Shown here: piece after piece, positions 1 through 7,144 of the stretch
Position numbering within the stretch: position 1 is the stretch's first letter
Layout: the number at the start of each line of letters is the position of its first letter
Notes under the pieces: model-generated
The model's database searches: none
What the model was told of the DNA's origin: nothing
Seen by the model: the letters and a program-made list of their open reading frames with translations, nothing else
Made by a program: the position numbers and the translations under genes
NCBI GenBank assembly: GCA_047611425.1
Contig: JBLFWJ010000073.1
Coordinates: 1-15,663, forward strand
DNA length: 15,663 nucleotides
Direction of reading: 5' to 3'
DNA from: JBLFWJ01 sp047611425
GTDB lineage: Bacteria; Bacteroidota; Bacteroidia; UBA10329

Positions 1-289
1 TAAGTTTCTTAAAGGGCGTGGGTAGTGGTTCTACGCGGATTCCTGACCAAGAATCTCTTAAAATGAACTTATAAATAGGATCATTGATCATCCCATCGTT
101 CGCTCCTATCTGCAAAAAATTAAACTGTTCCGCGTTTTTTGAAACCAAATCAACCGCTTCATCCAAATCGTCTTTCGGCTTCCAAAACAACTGATAACCC
201 AACCGCATAAACGGTTCTGCGTTCCTTATCAAACCAAATCGAAAGGAAATAGCATACGCATTAAATGCGTTTTTAATCGTTTTTATCAT
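1..289 (-). CDS. FkbM-like SAM-dependent methyltransferase, N-terminal part (runs off the window)
   Basis: The minus strand is open from an ATG at 289-287 to the window edge, giving 96 codons of the N-terminal part; the C-terminus lies beyond base 1. The end of the visible protein reads FLQIGANDGMINDPI, followed by W-S-G-I-R-V-E-P-L-P-T-P-F-K-K-L. This is the glycine-containing SAM-binding motif I followed by the acidic VEP strand, as in FkbM-type methyltransferases. Such enzymes often methylate glycans or other secondary products; the substrate here cannot be told. AAGGAG lies directly against the ATG, too close for a working Shine-Dalgarno site. A TATATTTG box ends only a few bases upstream, so the mRNA may be nearly leaderless. 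The gene is divergent from typA. The methyltransferase fold is fairly clear; the family name rests on one motif region. Confidence 0.7.
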   Translation of the reverse strand, partial: MIKTIKNAFNAYAISFRFGLIRNAEPFMRLGYQLFWKPKDDLDEAVDLVSKNAEQFNFLQIGANDGMINDPIYKFILRDSWSGIRVEPLPTPFKKL

Positions 290-295
290 CTCCTT

Positions 296-303
296 CAAAT
301 ATA
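296..303 (-). promoter_or_regulatory. Possible -7 element TATATTTG for the FkbM-like gene
   Basis: On the minus strand the bases read TATATTTG, a perfect match to the Bacteroidota -7 consensus TAnnTTTG. It ends seven bases before the ATG, so a start site at the usual distance would give a leaderless or nearly leaderless mRNA. No convincing -33 TTTG lies 17-23 bases upstream, so the call is weak. Confidence 0.3.
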
Positions 304-341
304 GATTAGATAGCGATTGTGCCACTTGTCGAACTCACGTA

Positions 342-369
342 TTTCCCGACAACTATAAGCGTACCTTCG
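342..369 (+). promoter_or_regulatory. Putative promoter of typA (TACCTTCG -7 box)
   Basis: TACCTTCG at 362-369 resembles the Bacteroidota -7 element TAnnTTTG with one change, and is followed by CGCG. A TTTC at 342-345 could be the -33 element, but the 16-base spacing is short. The start site would fall near 375, leaving a leader of about 14 bases before the typA ATG at 389. The same TAnnTTCGCG string precedes ppiD-like and secA in this window, which supports the call. Confidence 0.42.
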
Positions 370-388
370 CGCGCTGTTTTTCAAGACT

Positions 389-2209
389 ATGACACCACTA
401 AGAAATATTGCCATTATTGCCCACGTAGACCACGGTAAAACATCGTTGGTTGACCGAATGCTTCAGGCCGCGCAGGTTTTTAAAGACCATGAAACACCCG
501 GAGAACTAATCATGGACTCCAACGATCTTGAAAAAGAACGTGGCATTACCATCCTTGCCAAGAACGTGGCCGTTAAATGGAGGGACACCAAGATCAACAT
601 TATTGACACCCCTGGTCACAGTGATTTTGGAGGCGAAGTTGAGCGTGTTCTGAATATGGCTGATGGCGTTTTGCTTTTGGTTGATGCCTTTGAGGGCCCG
701 ATGCCACAAACACGGTTCGTGCTTCAAAAAGCCATCGAACTTGGTCTTAAGCCAATCGTAGTTGTAAACAAAGTTGACAAAGACAATTGCACGCCAGACG
801 AGGCAATGGAGGCTGTTTTCGATTTGATGTTCAACCTTGGAGCGACAGAAGATCAATTGGATTTTCCAGTGGTTTATGGATCGGCAAAAATGGGTTGGAT
901 GGGAGAAGACCACGCCAAACCAACTGGCAACATTGATTACTTGATGGAGCAAATCCTCGAGCACATTCCTGCGCCAACTGTTGGTGAAGGAACATTGCAA
1001 ATGCAGATCACGTCCCTAGATCATTCACCCTACATCGGCCGAATCGCGATTGGTCGAATCTCACGTGGTGAATTAAAAGTGAATCAGCAGATCTCCTTGG
1101 TTAAGCGAGATGGATCCATCGTAAAAAGCAGAATTAAAGAACTATACCTATTTGAAGGTATGGGGAAGATTAAGGTTGAAGAGATAAAATCAGGAGAAAT
1201 TGGAGCGGTTGTCGGAATCGAAGGTTTTGAAATTGGCGACACGATTGCTGATTTTGAAAATCCAGAAGGATTGAAAGCCATCAGTATTGATGAGCCTACC
1301 ATGAGTATGCTTTTCACAATTAACGACTCTCCATTCTTCGGTAAGGAAGGAAAGTTTGTGACGTCTCGTCACATTCGTGAGCGTCTTGAAAAGGAACTAG
1401 AAAAGAATCTTGCCCTTAGAGTTGAGCCAACTGATTCGGCCGACCGATTCAATGTATTTGGACGAGGTGTGCTACACTTGTCTGTTCTTATCGAAACGAT
1501 GAGAAGAGAGGGATACGAACTTCAAATTGGCCAGCCTCAGGTAATTATCAAGGAAATTGATGGTGTAAAATGTGAGCCAATGGAAGACCTCACAATCGAC
1601 CTTCCAGAAGAAGTACACGGTAAAGCCATTGAAATGGTGACCAACCGAAAAGGTGAAATCGTAAACATGGGCCCGAAAGGTGACCGAATGTTGCTCGAAT
1701 TCACTATTCCTTCTAGAGGAATTATTGGATTGAGAAATCAACTATTGACTGCAACTGCTGGAGAGGCAATCATGAGTCATCGATTCATTGAATACCAACC
1801 GATGAAAGGAGATATTCCTGGACGTCAGAATGGCTCTTTGATTAGCATGGAGCCTGGAATGGCGATTCCTTACACATTAAACAACCTTCAGGATAGAGGT
1901 AAGTTTTTTGTTGATCCTAACGTTGAGATCTATACTGGCCAAGTGGTTGGAGAGAACACGCGTCAGGGAGATATCGTAGTGAATTTGACCAAGACTAAGA
2001 AGATGAGCAACATGCGATCTTCTGGTAATGACGACAAGATCAAGATTGCTCCGGCAATCAATTTCTCTTTAGAAGAAGCCTTGGAATACATTCAGGCAGA
2101 CGAGTACGTTGAGGTAACGCCTAAGTCGATTCGACTGAGAAAAACACTACTACAAGAACACGAGCGAAAGCGAGCTAAAAACTCAGCAATAGCGGATACG
2201 AAGTTCTAA
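389..2209 (+). CDS. typA: Ribosome-associated translational GTPase TypA/BipA
   Basis: The 606-residue product has the full length of the TypA/BipA family, EF-G-like GTPases that bind the 70S ribosome and help 50S assembly and stress or cold adaptation. All G motifs are intact: P-loop AHVDHGKT at 11-18, RGIT at 51-54 (switch I), DTPGH at 73-77 (switch II), NKVD at 127-130 and SAK at 165-167. Domain II, the EF-G-like domains III and V, and the BipA-specific C-terminal domain follow; the segment GRGVLHLSVLIETMRREG and the stretch around SRGIIGLRNQLLTAT are characteristic. The start at ATG 389 puts the P-loop at the usual distance from the N-terminus. No terminator separates it from thiL 47 bases downstream, so read-through is likely. 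Nothing is missing or truncated. Confidence 0.97.
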   Translation: MTPLRNIAIIAHVDHGKTSLVDRMLQAAQVFKDHETPGELIMDSNDLEKERGITILAKNVAVKWRDTKINIIDTPGHSDFGGEVERVLNMADGVLLLVDAFEGPMPQTRFVLQKAIELGLKPIVVVNKVDKDNCTPDEAMEAVFDLMFNLGATEDQLDFPVVYGSAKMGWMGEDHAKPTGNIDYLMEQILEHIPAPTVGEGTLQMQITSLDHSPYIGRIAIGRISRGELKVNQQISLVKRDGSIVKSRIKELYLFEGMGKIKVEEIKSGEIGAVVGIEGFEIGDTIADFENPEGLKAISIDEPTMSMLFTINDSPFFGKEGKFVTSRHIRERLEKELEKNLALRVEPTDSADRFNVFGRGVLHLSVLIETMRREGYELQIGQPQVIIKEIDGVKCEPMEDLTIDLPEEVHGKAIEMVTNRKGEIVNMGPKGDRMLLEFTIPSRGIIGLRNQLLTATAGEAIMSHRFIEYQPMKGDIPGRQNGSLISMEPGMAIPYTLNNLQDRGKFFVDPNVEIYTGQVVGENTRQGDIVVNLTKTKKMSNMRSSGNDDKIKIAPAINFSLEEALEYIQADEYVEVTPKSIRLRKTLLQEHERKRAKNSAIADTKF

Positions 2210-2256
2210 ATAAGACTCTTCTATATTAGATTCAGATTAACCTGAAACGACAGATC

Positions 2257-3294
2257 ATGTTTGAGAACAATAGCAAAACTGACCTAGCGTCACTTGGTGA
2301 ATTCGGGTTGATTGAGCATTTAACCGCTCCGGTTGAACTCAAGAATAAGAGCAGTATTAAAGGTGTGGGCGATGATGCCGCTGTAATTGGTGAAGGTGAG
2401 TTAAAAACCTTGGTCAGTACTGACCTTCTGATGGAAGGCATCCACTTCGATCTTGGTTACGTTCCTTTGAAGCACTTGGGTTACAAGGCAGTAACGGTAA
2501 ACCTTTCGGACATTGCTGCGATGAACGGCATTCCTAGTCAAATCACTGTTTCAATTGGAATGTCTAGTCGATTCACATTAGAGGCAATCGAGGAATTGTA
2601 TACTGGAATCCACAAGGCATGTGAGGTTTACAACGTTGATCTTGTAGGTGGTGATACGTCAACATCAATGTCTGGTTTGACTATTTCGATTACTGCAGTT
2701 GGCCATGCAAAGGATGGTGAAATCGCATTTCGAGACGGAGCCAAGGAGAGTGATATTATCTGCGTTTCTGGTGATTTAGGAGCTGCCTATTTGGGGCTTC
2801 AACTAATGGAGCGAGAGAACAGAATATTCAAGGAGAATCCGAGCATTCAACCCGATCTTTCTGGACACGATTACATACTAGAGCGTTTCCTTAAACCGGA
2901 GGCAAGAACAGACATTCACGACATTCTTAAAATGGAAAAGGTAATCCCTACTTCCATGATTGATATCTCGGATGGATTGAGTTCGGACATGATCCACATC
3001 TGCAAGAAAAGCAACGTTGGTTGTACCATCTACTCGGAGCGAATCCCGATTGATACTGCCACTTCTATGGGTGCAGAAGAACTTGGTCTTGAACCTTTGA
3101 CCTCTGCGTTGAATGGCGGAGAGGACTACGAGTTGTTGTTCACAATTCCTGTTGCCGATCACGATAAGATTAAGGACAACCCGTCCATTAAAGTTATCGG
3201 CCACATTACCGATGCGGCTGCTGGATACAACTTAGAGTCTGCTGGGCAATTGATTGAGCTTAAAGCTCAGGGTTGGGGACATTTGCAAGAATAA
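2257..3294 (+). CDS. thiL: Thiamine-monophosphate kinase ThiL
   Basis: ThiL phosphorylates thiamine monophosphate with ATP to make thiamine pyrophosphate, the last step of thiamine cofactor synthesis, in the cytosol. The 345-residue protein is of family length and shows the AIR-synthase-like fold markers in order: GDDAA at 38-42 (metal and nucleotide binding), STDLLMEGIHFD at 54-65, the NLSDIAAMNG stretch at 82-91, GGDTS at 131-135, SGDLGAAYLGL at 171-181, IDISDGLSSD at 235-244 and GGEDYELLFT at 287-296. The ATG at 2257 keeps a short N-terminal lead before the conserved core. It lies 47 bases after typA and 33 bases before the membrane-protein gene, all in one direction, which suggests cotranscription. 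No other thiamine gene is visible nearby. Confidence 0.95.
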   Translation: MFENNSKTDLASLGEFGLIEHLTAPVELKNKSSIKGVGDDAAVIGEGELKTLVSTDLLMEGIHFDLGYVPLKHLGYKAVTVNLSDIAAMNGIPSQITVSIGMSSRFTLEAIEELYTGIHKACEVYNVDLVGGDTSTSMSGLTISITAVGHAKDGEIAFRDGAKESDIICVSGDLGAAYLGLQLMERENRIFKENPSIQPDLSGHDYILERFLKPEARTDIHDILKMEKVIPTSMIDISDGLSSDMIHICKKSNVGCTIYSERIPIDTATSMGAEELGLEPLTSALNGGEDYELLFTIPVADHDKIKDNPSIKVIGHITDAAAGYNLESAGQLIELKAQGWGHLQE

Positions 3295-3327
3295 TCTGCA
3301 GATGATCATACATTGATCAATCAGTAA

Positions 3328-4341
3328 ATGCTTAAAATCAACTGGTCAAAATTCAAAGGAGGCAAGGCGACTATTTTGTCCTTGGTGGACTTGTTGATGA
3401 TCATTTTGGTCATCGTAAACCTGACCTACATTGTTGTTGAATGGAGCTTTACCATCAATTTCGTAAATGATTTTCTGAAGGAAGTTGTCCCACCGTTTCA
3501 CGATTGGTACGACACGCATTTACATCGCAATTTCTATTGGTATGACATGTTTTTTGTCGCCATTTTCATTACCGAGTTTTGCGTCCGATGGGTTCATGCG
3601 GTCTATCACAACCACCATCATAAATGGTTCTTCTATCCATTTATTCATTGGTATGATGTGCTAGGATGCATCCCTCTTGGTTCTTTCCGTTTTCTGAGAA
3701 TTTTTAGAGTTGGAAGCATGGTGCTTCGCCTTCATAAAATGGGTGTTATTGATTTAAGGCAATCCTACATTTTCAGAATCTACCAACGATACAGTGCCGT
3801 TCTGGTAGAGGAAGTTTCTGACCGTGTGGTAGTGAATGTGCTGAGTGGCGTACAGGAGGAAATGAAGCATGGAACCCCCGTTGTAAGCAAAATAATTGTA
3901 GACGTAATCCGACCTCAAAAGGAAGTATTGGTTGAGTGGCTATCTGCTAGAATCAAGCACGCCAGTGATCAACACTACGATCGTTATCAAGAACAACTAC
4001 GTGAATATGTAAACCGAAAAGTTGCTAATGCCGTACGCAGTAGCAGTGAGGTCAAGGACATTGCGGCCATCCCGTTAGTAGGAAACACGATAACTGGAAA
4101 GCTCGAAAAGGCTGTTTCCGATATCACTTTCGCAGTTATCGAAGGAATAATGAAAGACCTGAGCAGTGAGGAAAACGCAAGCGTTATAAGCGAACTAGCT
4201 GATGTAGGCATGGACATGATTTTGCTTGAAGAGGAAGATGAGCAACTGAACCAGGTCGCTACAGAAATGGTACATCAGAGTATCGAAATAATTAAGGAAG
4301 AAGTTCGAATTCAACGCTGGAGAGAAGCTGACGCTGAATAA
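3328..4341 (+). CDS. Voltage-sensor-domain-like membrane protein without a visible pore, with long helical C-terminal tail
   Basis: The 337-residue protein has four probable membrane segments in the first 140 residues: about 15-38, 72-92, 100-118 and 119-138. They match the S1-S4 layout of voltage-gated cation channels. S2 carries F-x-x-E-F-x-V-R (F80, E83, R87), as in the charge-transfer centre of Kv and Nav sensors; S3 has D110 before a CIP turn; S4 carries R121, R124, R127, then R134 and K137. After S4 I see no S5-S6 pair, pore helix or TxGYG-like filter. Residues 150-337 are charged and look helical (for example 196-240 and 300-332). The loop between S1 and S2 and residues 94-98 are histidine-rich. 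The role is unknown; a voltage-responsive regulator or proton pathway is conceivable. It is the last gene of the typA-thiL group and is followed by a strong hairpin. Fold call moderate, function not assigned. Confidence 0.7.
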   Translation: MLKINWSKFKGGKATILSLVDLLMIILVIVNLTYIVVEWSFTINFVNDFLKEVVPPFHDWYDTHLHRNFYWYDMFFVAIFITEFCVRWVHAVYHNHHHKWFFYPFIHWYDVLGCIPLGSFRFLRIFRVGSMVLRLHKMGVIDLRQSYIFRIYQRYSAVLVEEVSDRVVVNVLSGVQEEMKHGTPVVSKIIVDVIRPQKEVLVEWLSARIKHASDQHYDRYQEQLREYVNRKVANAVRSSSEVKDIAAIPLVGNTITGKLEKAVSDITFAVIEGIMKDLSSEENASVISELADVGMDMILLEEEDEQLNQVATEMVHQSIEIIKEEVRIQRWREADAE

Positions 4342-4364
4342 TTTGAGCGTTAAGCCCAATCAGG

Positions 4365-4410
4365 GGGAGTATTCTTAAAAGTGTGTCATCACGCTTTTAA
4401 GAATACTCCC
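4365..4410. repeat. Near-perfect 21-bp hairpin with TCAT tetraloop after the voltage-sensor-like gene
   Basis: GGGAGTATTCTTAAAAG at 4365-4381 pairs perfectly with 4394-4410. The stem continues inward with one G-T wobble and three further pairs to a TCAT loop at 4386-4389, giving 21 paired positions. It starts 23 bases after the stop codon of the upstream gene. Neither strand has a T-run after the stem, so it is not a classical intrinsic terminator. It could instead be an mRNA 3'-end stabiliser, an RNase III site or a dispersed palindromic element. Only one copy is seen in this window. Confidence 0.75.
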
Positions 4411-4595
4411 TGTCCGACTCATTGTGGCGATACGGGAAATTACCTCAACGCGAAATAAGTTCCTTGAGGTCTAACTCGGCCTTTTCAACATCTTCTTGCG
4501 CACAACCCTGTGCCATAACTTCCGTTTAGAAACTGTCATCAGTATTTCTTTACAATCCATTTACACACCCTATCTTGGGTCGAAATAATATACAC
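4411..4595. other. Intergenic region before the CotH gene, no firm gene
   Basis: Together with the hairpin this forms the largest non-coding gap of the window (4342-4595). I see a small inverted repeat, ACCTCAA at 4442-4448 with TTGAGGT at 4464-4470, and a probable promoter for the downstream gene near 4571. A 23-codon minus-strand reading frame (4516 to 4445, starting MAQGC and ending ELISR) looks helix-forming, but has no supporting signals. No RNA gene was recognised. Confidence 0.5.
4571..4578 (+). promoter_or_regulatory. Possible -7 element TATCTTGG for the CotH gene
   Basis: TATCTTGG differs from the Bacteroidota TAnnTTTG element at one position and lies 18 bases before the ATG at 4596. 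A T-rich TTTCTTTA stretch about 20 bases upstream might stand in for the -33 element, but no TTTG is present. The isolated position of the gene after a hairpin and a gap makes a promoter here expected. Confidence 0.35.
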
Positions 4596-7136
4596 ATGAA
4601 CAGATTTTACGCGCTCCTAGTACTTTTTGCATTTGGTATTACTACAGCTACGGGTCAAGTAGTCGTCAATGAATTTTCTGCAGCCAATCTAGAAGACTAC
4701 ACCGATAATTACGGTGCGTACGAAGATTGGATTGAGCTATACAATACATCTGGCTCTAGTGCAGACATAAGCGGTTGGTTTCTTTCTGACAACGAGAATA
4801 AAAACGACAAGTATGAATTTCCAGCTGGTACAACAATTAATGGTGGCGGCTTCCTCCGCATTTGGTGCGATGGAAGAGGTGAAGTTTCAGGCGGGCAGCA
4901 CCATGCGTCCTTTAAGCTGAAGCAAACCAAAATGACCGAGGAGATTGTTCTCTCGAACACCGACACTGTCATTGTTGAGAATATTCCTCTTGGAATCACC
5001 ACGGACGGCCAATCATGGGCCAGGTCCACAAATGGCAGCAGTGCTTGGAAAATCTGTACAAACCCTACCCCTAACGGATCAAACAACGGATCAAACCAGT
5101 TCGATGGTTTTGCCGAGAAGCCGGAAGTTGATGTTCAAGCTGGATTTTATTCCAGCAGTCAAACGATTACAATGACGAACAACCCGGCCAATGCAACGGT
5201 ACGTTATACAACCAATGGTGACAACGTAACCAACAGCTCGCCTGTTTTTCCTGGATCTGTCACCATCGGAACGACCTCCGTCTTAAAGTTGCGTTCTTAT
5301 AGCTCTGACTCCGATATACTGCCAAGTTTTATGGAGTTCCACACTTACTTCATTAATGACACGTACAGCTTACCGGTGTTTTCAGTGGCTGCTGATGATG
5401 TGGTTGACCTTGCTAATGGACAAGGTGCACTTATTCCAATTGGAACAATTGAGTATTTCGATAATGAGGAGCGAACCGCTATCTCTTATGGAGAATTGAA
5501 CAGACACGGTCAAGACAGTTGGGTGAACTTCCAAAGAAGCCTTGATTACATCTGTAGAGATGAGATGGGCTATTCTGATGCAGTAAACGACACCTTATTT
5601 CATCACCACGACCGAGACAGTTATCAACGATTCATGTTCCGTGCTTCTGGAGATGACAACTACCCAGCAAATAATGTTCCTGCAAATTCAAATAATGTTC
5701 ATGACGGAGGTTGTCACGTAAGAGATGAATACGTGCATGTTTTGGCCCAAAAGGCTGGAATGGAGTTAGATGTTCGGTCGGTTGAGCGAGTTGTTCTCTT
5801 TCTTAATGGACAATACTGGGGAGTTTACGCAATTCGCGAACGACCAGATGACCATGACTACACAAGTCTGGTTTATGGTCAGGGAAAATATGATCTTCAG
5901 TATTTAGAAACTTGGGGCGCAACACAAGCCGACTATGGTGGCCAGCAAGCATTTGATGATTGGGTTGTTTTTAGAGATTTTGTGTTGAACAACGACATGA
6001 GCATTCCAGCCAATTACGCTCAAGTTGAAGCGGCATTTAATCGTAAAAGTTTGATCGATTATATGACCACCAACCTTATGGTGGTAGCTTCAGATTGGTT
6101 GAATTACAATACCGGCTGGTGGAGAGGTACCAATCCGAACGGAAGCCACAAGAAATGGGCATACGTGCTTTGGGATCTTGACGCAACGTTTGATTATTAC
6201 ATCAATTATTCAGGGGTGCCAAACACCGACCCAGATGCGTTGCCGTGTGATATAGAAGAGATAGCAGACTTCCTGGATGGATGGTGGGGAGGCAACCCGG
6301 TTGGTATGCACGAAGTAATTTTCTTGAAGCTTTTGGATGAAAGCCCAACCTTTCAACAACTGTACTACAGTAGATATGCGGATCATATGAATACTGCTTT
6401 CTCATGTGAGAATATGACTACAGTTTTTGACAGCATGGTTGCGACTATTCAGCCAGAAATGCCAAGACATATTCAACGTTGGGGAGGAAGCATGAGCGAA
6501 TGGGAAGGCAACATTGGAGAAATGCGTGACTTTATTGAAGCTCGATGTCAAAATGTAGCTGACGCATTGGTTGATTGTTACCAGCCCGAAGTTTCTGGAC
6601 CATACAACATCACCCTTCAAGTAATGCCAGCAGGTTCGGGCAGAGTGAAATTCAACACGCTTTGGCACGAAGGATTTCCTTGGAACGGTGATTACTACGG
6701 AACGATGGAAAATCTAATTAAGGCGGATGCTAATGCGGATTTCGTCTTTAGTCATTGGCTGAGTTCCAGCGGCAATGTCATTTCTCCAAATATCGATTCC
6801 ATTGAAGGAAACATTGTTCTTGCATCGGATGACACGCTTACTGCAGTTTTCTTAAGCACGGTTGGAGTTGAAGAATTGACAGAAGAGAATACACGGTTTG
6901 ATGCGTATCCGGTTCCAGCGAATAACCAGCTAGAAGTCAACTTGGTTTTACCGGCAGATGGTACTTACACACTTAACCTACATTCTGCAGATGGCCGATT
7001 GATCTATACTGAGGTTTCTTCTAGCCGAAATTTTAGAACCACGATTTCCACAACCAACATGGCAAATGGCGTTTACAATCTGTCTATCGATTCTGAAGCT
7101 GGAAGATTACACAGAAGAGTTTCTGTTACCCATTAA
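4596..7136 (+). CDS. Secreted CotH-kinase-family protein with lamin-tail-like and chitobiase-like domains and T9SS sorting domain
   Basis: I start at ATG 4596 (846 residues), not at the in-frame TTG 21 bases earlier, because the ATG opens a clean signal peptide, MNRFYALLVLFAFG to about residue 20. Next come a lamin-tail-like domain (about 22-125: VVVNEFSA, DWIELYN, ISGWFLSD), a chitobiase/hexosaminidase C-terminal-like beta domain (about 175-251: ATVRYTTNGDNVT) and the CotH kinase domain (about 257-658). The kinase region shows RFMFRASG at 345-352, FLNGQYWGVYAIRER at 402-416 and WDLDATF at 526-532, whose acidic pair fits the metal site of this atypical kinase fold. Residues 671-753 resemble a divergent InlB B-repeat, and 770-846 form a T9SS type A sorting domain (NGVYNLSI near the end). 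The protein is therefore exported through Sec and T9SS to the surface or medium. Eight cysteines lie in the mature part. Substrate unknown. Confidence 0.88.
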   Translation: MNRFYALLVLFAFGITTATGQVVVNEFSAANLEDYTDNYGAYEDWIELYNTSGSSADISGWFLSDNENKNDKYEFPAGTTINGGGFLRIWCDGRGEVSGGQHHASFKLKQTKMTEEIVLSNTDTVIVENIPLGITTDGQSWARSTNGSSAWKICTNPTPNGSNNGSNQFDGFAEKPEVDVQAGFYSSSQTITMTNNPANATVRYTTNGDNVTNSSPVFPGSVTIGTTSVLKLRSYSSDSDILPSFMEFHTYFINDTYSLPVFSVAADDVVDLANGQGALIPIGTIEYFDNEERTAISYGELNRHGQDSWVNFQRSLDYICRDEMGYSDAVNDTLFHHHDRDSYQRFMFRASGDDNYPANNVPANSNNVHDGGCHVRDEYVHVLAQKAGMELDVRSVERVVLFLNGQYWGVYAIRERPDDHDYTSLVYGQGKYDLQYLETWGATQADYGGQQAFDDWVVFRDFVLNNDMSIPANYAQVEAAFNRKSLIDYMTTNLMVVASDWLNYNTGWWRGTNPNGSHKKWAYVLWDLDATFDYYINYSGVPNTDPDALPCDIEEIADFLDGWWGGNPVGMHEVIFLKLLDESPTFQQLYYSRYADHMNTAFSCENMTTVFDSMVATIQPEMPRHIQRWGGSMSEWEGNIGEMRDFIEARCQNVADALVDCYQPEVSGPYNITLQVMPAGSGRVKFNTLWHEGFPWNGDYYGTMENLIKADANADFVFSHWLSSSGNVISPNIDSIEGNIVLASDDTLTAVFLSTVGVEELTEENTRFDAYPVPANNQLEVNLVLPADGTYTLNLHSADGRLIYTEVSSSRNFRTTISTTNMANGVYNLSIDSEAGRLHRRVSVTH
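5073..5096 (+). repeat. Tandem 12-bp duplication inside the CotH gene
   Basis: AACGGATCAAAC occurs twice in direct succession (5073-5084 and 5085-5096) and encodes N-G-S-N twice. It sits in the linker between the lamin-tail-like and chitobiase-like domains, where length change would be tolerated. Being a multiple of three, it keeps the frame. Confidence 0.85.
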
Positions 7137-7144
7137 CACTTGAT

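Noticed and set aside
506..1000. Long open frame on the minus strand within typA
   Set aside because: It is the shadow of a strongly conserved GTPase gene and shows no recognisable motif, as do the long frames opposite secA, the isomerase and the CotH gene.
2231..2246. Small inverted repeat TTCAG/CTGAA between typA and thiL as a terminator
   Set aside because: Only five base pairs with low GC and no T-run; typA and thiL are more likely cotranscribed.
3295..3327. TGATCA-containing repeats before the voltage-sensor-like gene as an operator
   Set aside because: Two short palindromes in 33 bases without clear symmetry as a whole; too little to call a binding site.
4575..4595. TTG at 4575 as the start of the CotH protein
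   Set aside because: It would add MGRNNIH before the signal peptide, and the possible -7 box overlaps the TTG; ATG 4596 gives a standard signal peptide.
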